62,887 nucleotides of DNA, from the NCBI RefSeq assembly GCF_003201855.1, contig NZ_QJKI01000017.1:1-62887 (forward strand), written 5' to 3'. Numbering within the stretch: the stretch's first letter is position 1; every line of letters begins with the position of its first letter. A program made the position numbers and the translations under genes. Below the pieces are notes generated by a model. The model was given only the letters and a program-made list of their open reading frames with translations. It did not search any database and was not told the origin of the DNA. This document shows, one piece after another, positions 56,601 to 62,887 of this stretch. The stretch comes from Rivihabitans pingtungensis. Its GTDB lineage: Bacteria > Pseudomonadota > Gammaproteobacteria > Burkholderiales > Aquaspirillaceae.

Positions 56601-57453
56601 CCTGGGCCGCCAGGCCGCCAACCTGCCGGCGCTGGACATCACGGTAGATGCGCTCAGTTATCAGCAACAGCCGCTGGGCCATCTGCAACTGGCCATGCAG
56701 CCACGCAATAATGGCTGGCAACTGGATCAGCTATGGTGGAGCGGCCCGGAAGGCCGCGCCCGCCTGACCGGCATGTGGCAGCGCGACGGCCGCGAAGGCG
56801 TCACCGCCCTGCGCGGCCAGTTTGACAGTCAGGATCTGGGTGGCCTGCTGGCGCGCTTTGGCTACCCCGACACCCTGCGCCGTGGCCGGCTGACCGCACA
56901 AGGCGCGCTGCAATGGCAGGGTGGCGTGCTCAGCCCGGTATTGTCCTCGCTGCGTGGTGACCTCAGCCTGCGCGCCGAAAACGGCCAATTTGCCAAGATC
57001 AACCCCGGCATGGGCCGCCTGCTGGGGGTGATCAGCCTGCAATCGCTGCCCCGGCGCTTTCAGCTGGATTTTCATGACATCTTCAGCGAGGGCTTTGCTT
57101 TTAATGCGCTGACCGGCAAAGTGAATGTGGACAATGGCGTATTCACCCTCAACGACATGAAAATGACCGGCCCGGCCGCCGATGTCAGCCTGCGCGGCCA
57201 TGCCGATCTGGGCCGTGATCGCCAGCAATTGCGTGTCACCGTCGAGCCGCACCTGTCGGAAGGGGTGGCGCTGGCAGGCGCCGCGCTGCTCAACCCCGTG
57301 CTGGGCGTGGCGGCGCTGGCCGCGCAAAAAGTGCTGCAAGACCCGGTTGGCAAGCTATTTGCCTATGATTACGAAATCACCGGCAGCCTTGCCACGCCGG
57401 ATATCCGCAAACTCGACCGCTTTGGCGGTGACGCACCCCGCGAGAAACCCTGA
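53611..57453 (+). CDS. yhdP: YhdP-family AsmA-like inner-membrane protein
   Basis: The protein has 1280 residues from TTG 53611 (weak upstream GAGCGGA). A membrane anchor spans residues 26-49 (LWLIVSAALLLAALACAIQFW). The rest is a large periplasmic beta-rich domain typical of DUF3971/AsmA-like bridge proteins that move phospholipid to the outer membrane. The C-terminal AsmA region (LTGKVNVDNGVFTLNDMKM, then ALAGAALLNPVLGVAALAAQ) is well preserved. It is followed 3 bases later by the nitrilase gene, so they form an operon. Confidence 0.92.
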   Translation: MNVFPRLISARLLAWRQRPAVRRALRAALWLIVSAALLLAALACAIQFWLLPRLGDYKPALADALSRATGQQVSIAQLGGGWRHGHLVLFVRGVSVSQPHSGATQRFAKLELAPSLSSLWRLEPRFSRIALSGPVIHIRRDARGAILINDIDLTQGSGDTALLDWLLRQSEVSIDQATLHWRDEFAGLAELTLTDGRVVLRRGLFSHSLAIGARPPSDWLSSFALAMDWRGDRLADWKTWRGRVRLDVGGVRLSAWENYLNFNSSRVLPQGEGQSSVELNFDGPRIEALNAQLSLRNVLLRLNPSEAAVRVPVLSGKLALAQTRDGVWTLAAQDLLAVAENAAIFNHADIQGEWKDGANGHGKLTLSQVDLAAIKPLLRHLPLEQNAAWKALAPTGFVEKVQVGWRGDIVAPSRYQVSGAFRQLGWQGSGVLPSVTGMSGELNFDESRGELNLRNQGAASVTLPGVFIAPLQFADLNARVNWTREAQGVAVDLGKIRFANADVSGELSGRYRYVPGHAGLVDIQATLGRAPANRVPAYLPLSIDHDTRNWLTQALRRGHADGARLLLRGDLDHFPFADASKGNFEVHTRADGVTLAYAPGWPALENISGELRFIRNRMEIANASGQVMGARLFNVNGVLPDIEHSSSHLQIDGQASGPTQAFLQYLRATPIDRVLGGLTRAAQTQGAGALKLKLDIPLAHADATQVSGEYQFQRNGVRLVGYAVPPLSEVSGVLRFSETGADSDGLRFTALGGAGQLRIAREPQGRMRFGLNGHADMRAAARQYLPWLAPHLNGQSEYRGEFHISRDLDALWLESSLRGVSSQLPMPLAKQAADTLPLRLDLAPEARGGLRLGVKVGQTLQGQFALADSGEIQRGALRLGAHASLPALPARGGVAVAVQDERFELDPWLSLGSGDADGAWPTLSVALDTRQLLAQGRVLHQVKAQLQSSHGDWEGQVSAQELAGNLHWQAGAHKLSAKLSRLNLPLSSSANEPNDTSLGRQAANLPALDITVDALSYQQQPLGHLQLAMQPRNNGWQLDQLWWSGPEGRARLTGMWQRDGREGVTALRGQFDSQDLGGLLARFGYPDTLRRGRLTAQGALQWQGGVLSPVLSSLRGDLSLRAENGQFAKINPGMGRLLGVISLQSLPRRFQLDFHDIFSEGFAFNALTGKVNVDNGVFTLNDMKMTGPAADVSLRGHADLGRDRQQLRVTVEPHLSEGVALAGAALLNPVLGVAALAAQKVLQDPVGKLFAYDYEITGSLATPDIRKLDRFGGDAPREKP

Positions 57454-57456
57454 ACC

Positions 57457-58266
57457 ATGACCGCTTCCACCCTGACCGTTGCCAGCATTCAAATGGTGTC
57501 CGCCCCGGACGTGCCCAGCAACCTGGCCACCGCCGCCCGCCTGGTGGCGCAGGCCGCCGACGCTGGCGCGCAACTGGTGGTGTTGCCCGAGTATTTTGCC
57601 CTGATGGGGCTGAACGACACCGATAAGGTGAAGGCGCGCGAGCCCTGGGGCGATGGCCCCATCCAGCGCGCGCTGGCCGATATGGCCCGCCGCCATCAGC
57701 TGTGGCTGGTGGGCGGCACCCTGCCGCTGGAGGCCCCCGAGCCGGACAAGGTGTACAACAGCTGCGTGTTGTATGGCCCGGATGGCCAGGCAGCGGCGCG
57801 CTATGACAAAATCCACCTCTTTGGCTTTTCTGGGTTGGGCGAGCGTTATTGCGAGGCGGACACCATTACCCCAGGCAAAGAGATTGTTGCGGTGGATACC
57901 CCGCTTGGGCGCATGGGTTTATCCGTGTGTTATGACTTGCGCTTTCCCGAGCTGTTTCGCGCCATGGGTGAGCCGGACATCATTATCTTGCCGGCGGCGT
58001 TTACCGCCATCACGGGCCAGGCGCATTGGGAGCCGCTGCTGCGCGCGCGCGCGATTGAAAACCAGTGTTTTGTGATTGCCAGTGGCCAGGGTGGGGTGCA
58101 CGCCAGCGGCCGCGCCACGCATGGGCATAGTATGGTGATTGATCCGTGGGGGGTGATTGTGGCGGAGCAGGCGCAGGGCGAGGGGGTGGTGTTGGCGCAG
58201 TTGGATAGGCGGCAGTTGGCGTCGGTACGCACGCGTTTGCCGGCGTTGGCGCATCGGGTGTTTTAG
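57457..58266 (+). CDS. Carbon-nitrogen hydrolase (nitrilase/Nit1-like)
   Basis: The protein has 269 residues. The Glu-Lys-Cys triad is recognisable: Glu in VVLPEYFALMG, Lys in YDKIHLFGF and Cys in SVCYDLRFPELFR. It resembles Nit1/omega-amidase-like proteins (YbeM group), including the deaminated-glutathione amidases. It lies between yhdP and tldD in an order kept in betaproteobacteria. Confidence 0.93.
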   Translation: MTASTLTVASIQMVSAPDVPSNLATAARLVAQAADAGAQLVVLPEYFALMGLNDTDKVKAREPWGDGPIQRALADMARRHQLWLVGGTLPLEAPEPDKVYNSCVLYGPDGQAAARYDKIHLFGFSGLGERYCEADTITPGKEIVAVDTPLGRMGLSVCYDLRFPELFRAMGEPDIIILPAAFTAITGQAHWEPLLRARAIENQCFVIASGQGGVHASGRATHGHSMVIDPWGVIVAEQAQGEGVVLAQLDRRQLASVRTRLPALAHRVF

Positions 58267-58345
58267 GCTGCTTAGATGACGGGCTGCGCTGGCGCGCAGA
58301 TGTGCTGGGACCTGTTTTGGGCGGGAGTTCGTCCCGCTTGCCGAC

Positions 58346-58375
58346 ATCCTTTCTTTGCTTCGCCAAAGAAAGGAT
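58346..58375. repeat. Perfect 12-bp hairpin with adjacent direct repeat
   Basis: ATCCTTTCTTTG and CAAAGAAAGGAT are perfectly complementary around CTTCGC, and CAAAGAAAGG recurs at 58377-58386. No T run follows, so it is not an obvious terminator. Similar 'CTTTCTTTG ... CAAAGAAAG' blocks are common intergenic repeats in proteobacterial genomes, from memory. Confidence 0.7.
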
Positions 58376-58633
58376 GCAAAGAAAGGCGACCCCAGGACGC
58401 CCGCCTGTCCGCCGCCTGCGGCGCCGGTGGTGCCTTGCGCTTCTCGCCAGCCCGGGCCGTCCCGGAATGGCGCGCCGCCTGCGGCGTCGCTTAGCCGGGC
58501 CGGACTGCCCCCGGGCTGGCTGCGATGCTCAGCGGGCTTTATGGGGCCCCGAACCCGGCTAAGCGCGACGGTTTGTTGGTTGGTTTAAGAGCGGCTCTAA
58601 TAGAGACGCTCTATACATGCTGAAAACCCCATT

Positions 58634-58653
58634 ATTCTCGCGTTGGTGGGAAT
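58634..58653 (+). repeat. Degenerate dRS3-like site
   Basis: ATTCTC-N8-GGGAAT differs from the ATTCCC-N8-GGGAAT consensus by one base. It is the second such site in the window. Confidence 0.4.
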
Positions 58654-58763
58654 CCTGTATTTGTTGATTTTATCGGGCTTGTTGTGCGCCAGCGGTGTGC
58701 TGGGCGTGGCCCTTTATTTTTGCCGTTTTTGCGTCACTCAAGGATATTTTAAGGATACCGTGT

Positions 58764-60206
58764 ATGAACTCTGATCTCCTGCTCCAGACTGACGCCTTGT
58801 TATTGGCCCCTGCCGGCTTGGATGAGTCCGCCTTGGGTGGGGTGTTGGCGGATATGCTCACCCATCAGGTGGATTACGCCGATTTATATTTTCAGTACAC
58901 CCGAGGTGAGGGCTGGAGCCTGGACGAGGGTATCGTCAAGTCCGGCAGTTTTCACATCGACCAGGGCGTGGGTGTGCGGGCGGTGGCGGGTGATAAAACC
59001 GCGTTTGCTTATTCCGATGAAATCTCGCTGCCGGCTTTGCGCCGGGCGGCGGGGGCGGTGCGGGCGATTGCAGCGGTTGGCGGTCAGGGCCGGGCGGCGA
59101 GTCCGCAGGTGGTGGGCGGGCGTGGTTTGTATTTGCATGCCGACCCGATTGCCAGCCTGGACGCCGCCGCCAAGGTGGCCACTCTGGAAAAACTCGAACG
59201 CCTGGCCCGCGCGCGCGATCCGCGGGTGGTGCAGGTGATGGCCAGCCTGGCGGCGGAGTGGGATGTGGTGTACATCGCCCGCCACGACGGCGTGCGCGCG
59301 GCGGATATCCGTCCGCTGGTGCGCCTGTCGGTGACGGTGATTGCCGAGCAGCACGGCCGCCGCGAGCAAGGCAGCGCCGGCGGCGGCGGGCGTTATGATT
59401 TCAGCTACTTTACCGACGCCGTGCTGGAAAGCTACGCCCGTCAGGCGGTGGATCAAGCCCTGGTCAACCTGGAAGCCCGCCCCGCCCCGGCTGGCGCCAT
59501 GACCGTGGTGCTGGGTAATGGCTGGCCGGGCATTCTGCTGCACGAAGCCATCGGCCACGGCCTGGAAGGCGACTTCAACCGCAAGGGCAGCTCGGCGTTT
59601 GCCGGCAAAGTGGGTCAGCGCGTGGCCGCCCCCGGCGTGACCGTGCGGGACGACGGCACCCTGCCCGACCGGCGCGGCTCGCTGTCGATCGACGACGAAG
59701 GCAACGCCACGCAATGCACCACGCTGATTGAAGACGGCATTCTCAAAGGCTATATGCAGGACGCCATGAACGCCCGCCTGATGGGCGTGGCCCCCACCGG
59801 CAACGGCCGGCGCGAAAGCTACGCCCACATCCCCATGCCGCGCATGACCAACACCTATATGCAAGGCGGCGCGCACAGCCAGGAAGAAATCATCGCCTCG
59901 GTCAAAGACGGCCTGTACGCCGTCAACTTTGGCGGCGGCCAGGTGGACATCACCAGCGGCAAGTTTGTTTTTTCCGCCAGCGAAGCCTGGAAAATCGAAA
60001 ACGGCAAACTCGCCTACCCGGTAAAAGGCGCCACCCTGATCGGCAACGGCCCGGACGTGCTCAACTACGTGAGCATGATCGGCAACGACATGAAACTGGA
60101 CACCGGCATCGGCACCTGCGGAAAAGAAGGCCAAAGCGTGCCGGTGGGGGTCGGCCAGCCCACCTTGCGGATTGATGGCGGGTTGACGGTGGGGGGGACG
60201 GCGTAA
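58764..60206 (+). CDS. tldD: Metalloprotease TldD
   Basis: The protein has 480 residues from ATG 58764, with AAGGAT six bases upstream. The metal-binding HExxxH is in LLHEAIGHGLEGD (around residue 260). Other landmarks are GVGVRAVAGDKTAFAYSD, SIDDEGNATQCTTLIEDG and TSGKFVFSASEAWKIENG. It pairs with PmbA (10312-11658) to form the TldD/E protease. The next gene is the STAND-TPR gene. Confidence 0.96.
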   Translation: MNSDLLLQTDALLLAPAGLDESALGGVLADMLTHQVDYADLYFQYTRGEGWSLDEGIVKSGSFHIDQGVGVRAVAGDKTAFAYSDEISLPALRRAAGAVRAIAAVGGQGRAASPQVVGGRGLYLHADPIASLDAAAKVATLEKLERLARARDPRVVQVMASLAAEWDVVYIARHDGVRAADIRPLVRLSVTVIAEQHGRREQGSAGGGGRYDFSYFTDAVLESYARQAVDQALVNLEARPAPAGAMTVVLGNGWPGILLHEAIGHGLEGDFNRKGSSAFAGKVGQRVAAPGVTVRDDGTLPDRRGSLSIDDEGNATQCTTLIEDGILKGYMQDAMNARLMGVAPTGNGRRESYAHIPMPRMTNTYMQGGAHSQEEIIASVKDGLYAVNFGGGQVDITSGKFVFSASEAWKIENGKLAYPVKGATLIGNGPDVLNYVSMIGNDMKLDTGIGTCGKEGQSVPVGVGQPTLRIDGGLTVGGTA

Positions 60207-60334
60207 GCGGGGGTTTTGCCAGATGCGCGCAGGGCGGCGGCAGCCGCCCGCGTCTGGCGGAGAAGCGCTTGCCGTCATCATGTAAGTGTTTTACAGTGGC
60301 TTGAATCATTTCGCATGAATTGGATCAGCCCACC

Positions 60335-62887
60335 ATGCTACAAACCAGCCAAATCCACGGCAACCATAATCTGATCATCCAGGCCGAGGGCGACCATATC
60401 AACATCCAGCTGGGCCGCCCCTGCCTGACGCTCACCCGCTACCAAGCCAGCCGCCCACCTCGCCTCGACATCCAGCAACTCTCCCCCTACAGCTGCTTTA
60501 CCCCCTTGCTGGGCCGCGACAGCGAGCTGGCCAGCCTGCACGCCTGGCTGCAACACCCACAGCCGCTGGGCTGGCGGGTGATCATTGCCTCTGGCGGCGC
60601 CGGCAAAACCCGGCTGGCGCTGGAACTGTGCGAACAAGCTGCTGCACAAGGCTGGGATGCCGGTTTTGTCAGCAGCCGCGAGCTGCAACGCTTTGGCCAG
60701 CAACACAACCTCAGCGCCTGGGGCTGGCAGCGCCCCACGCTGATCGTGGTGGACTACGCCGCCCAACGCCATGCCGAGCTGGCGCATTGGCTGGATGAAC
60801 TGACCGACCAGCCCAGCCCTGCGGCCCACCCGCTGCGCATTCTGCTGCTGGAGCGCCACGCCGACACCGATAACGGCTGGTTTGCCGAACTGTTCAGCAA
60901 AGATTGGCATGGCCTGCGCCGCCGCGAAGGGCTTGACCCAACAGAACCCATCCACTTATCTGCCTTGACCACGCTGGCCGACCGGATCGCCCTGCTCAAG
61001 GCCATGCTGCCTGCCGAGATGAGCTTGCCGGAGAACGACCCCGGCTTTACACAAAAGCTGATGGAATTAAGCTGGGGCGGCGACCCGCTGTTCCTGATGA
61101 TGGCGGCCCTGACCATGGGCAAACACGGCTGCGCCCACGCGCTCACCCTGGGCCGCACCGACCTGGCCAACACCATCGCCAGCGAAGAACAGCAGCGCCT
61201 GAGCAAATTGGCCAAGTCCTGGCAAGTGGACGAGAGTCTGCTGTGCCACCTGATGGCCGGCGTGTGCCTGGCGCAGGGCATGCCGCGCGAGACTTTTGAG
61301 CTTTACGCCGACGCCGAAAAAACCGCCCTGCGTCGCCCCAGCGGCGGCGATGCTGGCGCACTGGCCGACCTGCTCACCGAAGCCTGGCCCGATGGGCAAG
61401 GCGGCATCGCCCCCATCCTGCCCGACCTGATTGCGGAAGCCTTCACCCTCAATCATTTGCAACGCGGTGAACACGCCGTGCTGCGTTGCCATCAGCAGGC
61501 CGGGCCGGCGGTGATCGAAAGCCTGGTGCGCTGCGTGCTGGATTTTCAGCAAGCCGCTGAAAAAAACGCAGAGAAAAAACTGGCGCAGGGCCTGGCCTGG
61601 CTGGAGGCGCTAGGGGATGCGCTGGCAGAGGATGAAGCAGCGCTGGAGACATTGGATGCCGCCTTGCCGATGGAAAGCGTGACGTTGCGGGCGTTTAATC
61701 TGAGCATTGCCCGCAAGCTGTATGCCTATGCCCAGACAGCATCGCCGGCCAAGCGAGCCAGCCGGGCAAATAATCTGGCAGTGGCATTGATTTACGCAGG
61801 TGATCAAGAGATGGCGTGCGAGAGGGCGCAAGAGGCGGTTGAGCGATACCGCCAGCTGGCTGCGCAACGGCCTGAGGTGTTCCAAGCGGATCTGGCTGGG
61901 TCGCTGAACACTCTGGCCAATAGGCTCAGCGACCTGGGTCAGCACCAGGCGGCGTGTGAGAGGGCGCAAGAGGCGGTTGAGCGATACCGCCAGCTTGCTA
62001 CGCAACGGCCTGAGGTGTTCCAAGCGGATCTGGCCATGTCGCTGAACAATCTGGCCAACAGGCTCAGCGCTCTGGGCCAGCACGAGGCGGCGTGTGAGAG
62101 GGCGCAAGAGGCGGTTGAGCGATACCGCCAGCTTGCTGCGCAACGGCCTGAGGTGTTCCAAGCGGATTTGGCCATGTCGCTGAACAATCTGGCCAACAGG
62201 CTCAGCGACCTGGGCCAGTACGAGGCGGCGTGCGCGAGGGCGCAAGAGGCGGTCGAACTTCGCCGTCAGCTTGCTGCGCAACGGCCTGAGGTGTTCCAAG
62301 CGGATCTGGCCATGTCGTTGAACAATCTGGCCGCCAGGCTCAGCGCTCTGGGCCAGCACGAGGCGGCGTGCGAGAGGGCGCAAGAGGCGGTCGAACTTTA
62401 CCGCCAACTGGCCGCGCAACGGCCTGAGGTGTTCCAAGCGTATCTGGCTGGGTCGCTGAGCAATCTGGCCAACAGGCTCAGCGACCTGGGCCAGCGCGAG
62501 GTGGCGTGCGAGAGGGCGCAAGAGGCGGTTGAGCGATACCGCCAGCTTGCTGTGCAGCGGCCTGAGGTGTTCCAAGTTGATTTGGCCATGTCGCTGAACA
62601 ATCTGGCCAACAGGCTCAGCGACCTGGGCCAGTACGAGGCGGCGTGCGAGAGGGCGCAAGAGGCGGTCGAACTTCGCCGTCAGCTTGCTGCGCAACGGCC
62701 TGAGGTGTTCCAAGCGGATCTGGCCATGTCGTTGAACAATCTGGCCGCCATGCTCAGCGACCTGGGTCAGCACGAGGCGGCGTGCGAGAGCGCGCAAGAG
62801 GCGGTCGAACTTTACCGCCAACTGGCCGCGCAACGGCCTGAGGTGTTCCAAGCGTATCTGGCTGGGTCGCTGAGCAATCTGGCCAAT
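60335..62887 (+). CDS. STAND-type NTPase with long C-terminal TPR array (partial, runs off the edge)
   Basis: 851 codons are visible from ATG 60335, and the frame is open at the right edge. Residues 1-30 contain a short beta-like motif (GNHNLIIQAEGDHINIQLG) seen at the start of some TPR-STAND proteins. Residues about 55-145 are the P-loop core: FTPLLGRDSELASL, Walker A SGGAGKT (86-92) and Walker B LIVVDYA (136-142). Residues about 487 onward are 46-residue TPR units (RPEVFQADLAMSLNNLAN core), at least eight copies with nearly identical DNA. No separate effector domain is visible in the part seen. It is in an otherwise core region after tldD. A surveillance or defence role is inferred from architecture only. 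Confidence 0.85.
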   Translation, partial: MLQTSQIHGNHNLIIQAEGDHINIQLGRPCLTLTRYQASRPPRLDIQQLSPYSCFTPLLGRDSELASLHAWLQHPQPLGWRVIIASGGAGKTRLALELCEQAAAQGWDAGFVSSRELQRFGQQHNLSAWGWQRPTLIVVDYAAQRHAELAHWLDELTDQPSPAAHPLRILLLERHADTDNGWFAELFSKDWHGLRRREGLDPTEPIHLSALTTLADRIALLKAMLPAEMSLPENDPGFTQKLMELSWGGDPLFLMMAALTMGKHGCAHALTLGRTDLANTIASEEQQRLSKLAKSWQVDESLLCHLMAGVCLAQGMPRETFELYADAEKTALRRPSGGDAGALADLLTEAWPDGQGGIAPILPDLIAEAFTLNHLQRGEHAVLRCHQQAGPAVIESLVRCVLDFQQAAEKNAEKKLAQGLAWLEALGDALAEDEAALETLDAALPMESVTLRAFNLSIARKLYAYAQTASPAKRASRANNLAVALIYAGDQEMACERAQEAVERYRQLAAQRPEVFQADLAGSLNTLANRLSDLGQHQAACERAQEAVERYRQLATQRPEVFQADLAMSLNNLANRLSALGQHEAACERAQEAVERYRQLAAQRPEVFQADLAMSLNNLANRLSDLGQYEAACARAQEAVELRRQLAAQRPEVFQADLAMSLNNLAARLSALGQHEAACERAQEAVELYRQLAAQRPEVFQAYLAGSLSNLANRLSDLGQREVACERAQEAVERYRQLAVQRPEVFQVDLAMSLNNLANRLSDLGQYEAACERAQEAVELRRQLAAQRPEVFQADLAMSLNNLAAMLSDLGQHEAACESAQEAVELYRQLAAQRPEVFQAYLAGSLSNLAN
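61794..62887 (+). repeat. 138-bp (46-codon) tandem repeat array
   Basis: The unit anchor CCTGAGGTGTTCCAAG recurs at 61871, 62009, 62147, 62285, 62423, 62561, 62699 and 62837, exactly every 138 bases. Three-unit blocks (414 bases) resemble each other: units at 62147-62423 match those at 62561-62837, including the variants ELRRQ and AYLAGSLSN. The array continues past the right edge. Confidence 0.95.

Larger units (their letters stand above)
58267..58763. other. 497-base gap with structured repeats before tldD
   Basis: There is no credible gene. The gap holds a perfect 12-bp hairpin (58346-58375), a GC-rich long inverted repeat (about 58483-58571), a degenerate dRS3-like site (58634-58653) and an AAGGAT ribosome site for tldD. 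A weak open frame from 58276 has no protein features. Confidence 0.5.

Noticed and set aside
61610..62851. 413-codon minus-strand frame across the TPR array
   Set aside because: It arises from the repeats being open on both strands. The plus frame carries the NTPase core and continues without stops from 60335.

Overview
The window is 62.9 kb of a GC-rich betaproteobacterial chromosome. Gene content and order point to the Neisseriales (Chromobacteriaceae or relatives). The run exbB-exbD-lpxK-Trm112-kdsB-adk, the run glnE-yhdP-nitrilase-tldD, a Neisseria-like RluD, and one exact dRS3-type ATTCCC-N8-GGGAAT site all fit that order. No replication, conjugation or phage genes are visible. Most of the window is core housekeeping sequence with small accessory insertions. 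Genus-level placement is inference.

Layout. Positions 1-3210 are accessory: an AT-rich SIR2-TPR gene truncated at its 3' end by one IS5-type element (1-93) and preceded, 21 bp upstream of its start codon, by a second IS5-family element (2032-3210) whose transposase carries an in-frame amber codon. Positions 3281-6239 hold a FixL/FixJ-like two-component pair. Positions 6545-10209 hold an OmpA-like lipoprotein and the darP-mog-yheT-trpC cluster. Positions 10312-18735 hold pmbA, an AlkA-like glycosylase, dsbB, selO, a phasin-like gene, a chemoreceptor and hemH. Positions 18860-27851 hold purL, glnB, a CapA-like pair, a DUF2249/flavodoxin pair, bamD and rluD. A tRNA-Ser(TGA) at 27945-28034 is followed by a single large nuclease-STAND ATPase gene (28076-31099). 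Positions 31261-42473 hold metabolic and small-enzyme genes: an asparaginase with a lectin-like tail, DinB-like, GNAT, SIMPL, GST, an FMN-binding protein, a thiolase, a chemoreceptor and a PPi-type phosphofructokinase. Positions 42573-46490 hold adk, kdsB, the Trm112-like gene, lpxK, exbD and exbB. Positions 46869-60206 hold xseA, a GIY-YIG gene, an Mpo1-like gene, a Crp/Fnr regulator, a TauE transporter, glnE, yhdP, a nitrilase and tldD. From 60335 to the right edge runs a second STAND ATPase with a near-perfect 46-residue TPR array.

How the genes work together. GlnB (PII) and GlnE are two parts of the nitrogen-sensing circuit acting on glutamine synthetase. PmbA and TldD are the two halves of the TldD/E peptidase and are encoded about 47 kb apart. 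KdsB and LpxK serve LPS synthesis. BamD serves outer-membrane assembly, and ExbB/D supplies energy to it. BktB-type thiolase and a phasin suggest polyhydroxyalkanoate metabolism.

The most novel material is three large surveillance-type proteins: SIR2-TPR, Cap4-like nuclease-STAND-Trp repeat, and STAND-TPR. They are inserted singly among core genes and have the architecture of anti-phage sensors. A family of 60-115 bp intergenic palindromic repeats, with at least four clear copies, is also not explained by any gene. All functions are read from motifs and context; no database search was possible.
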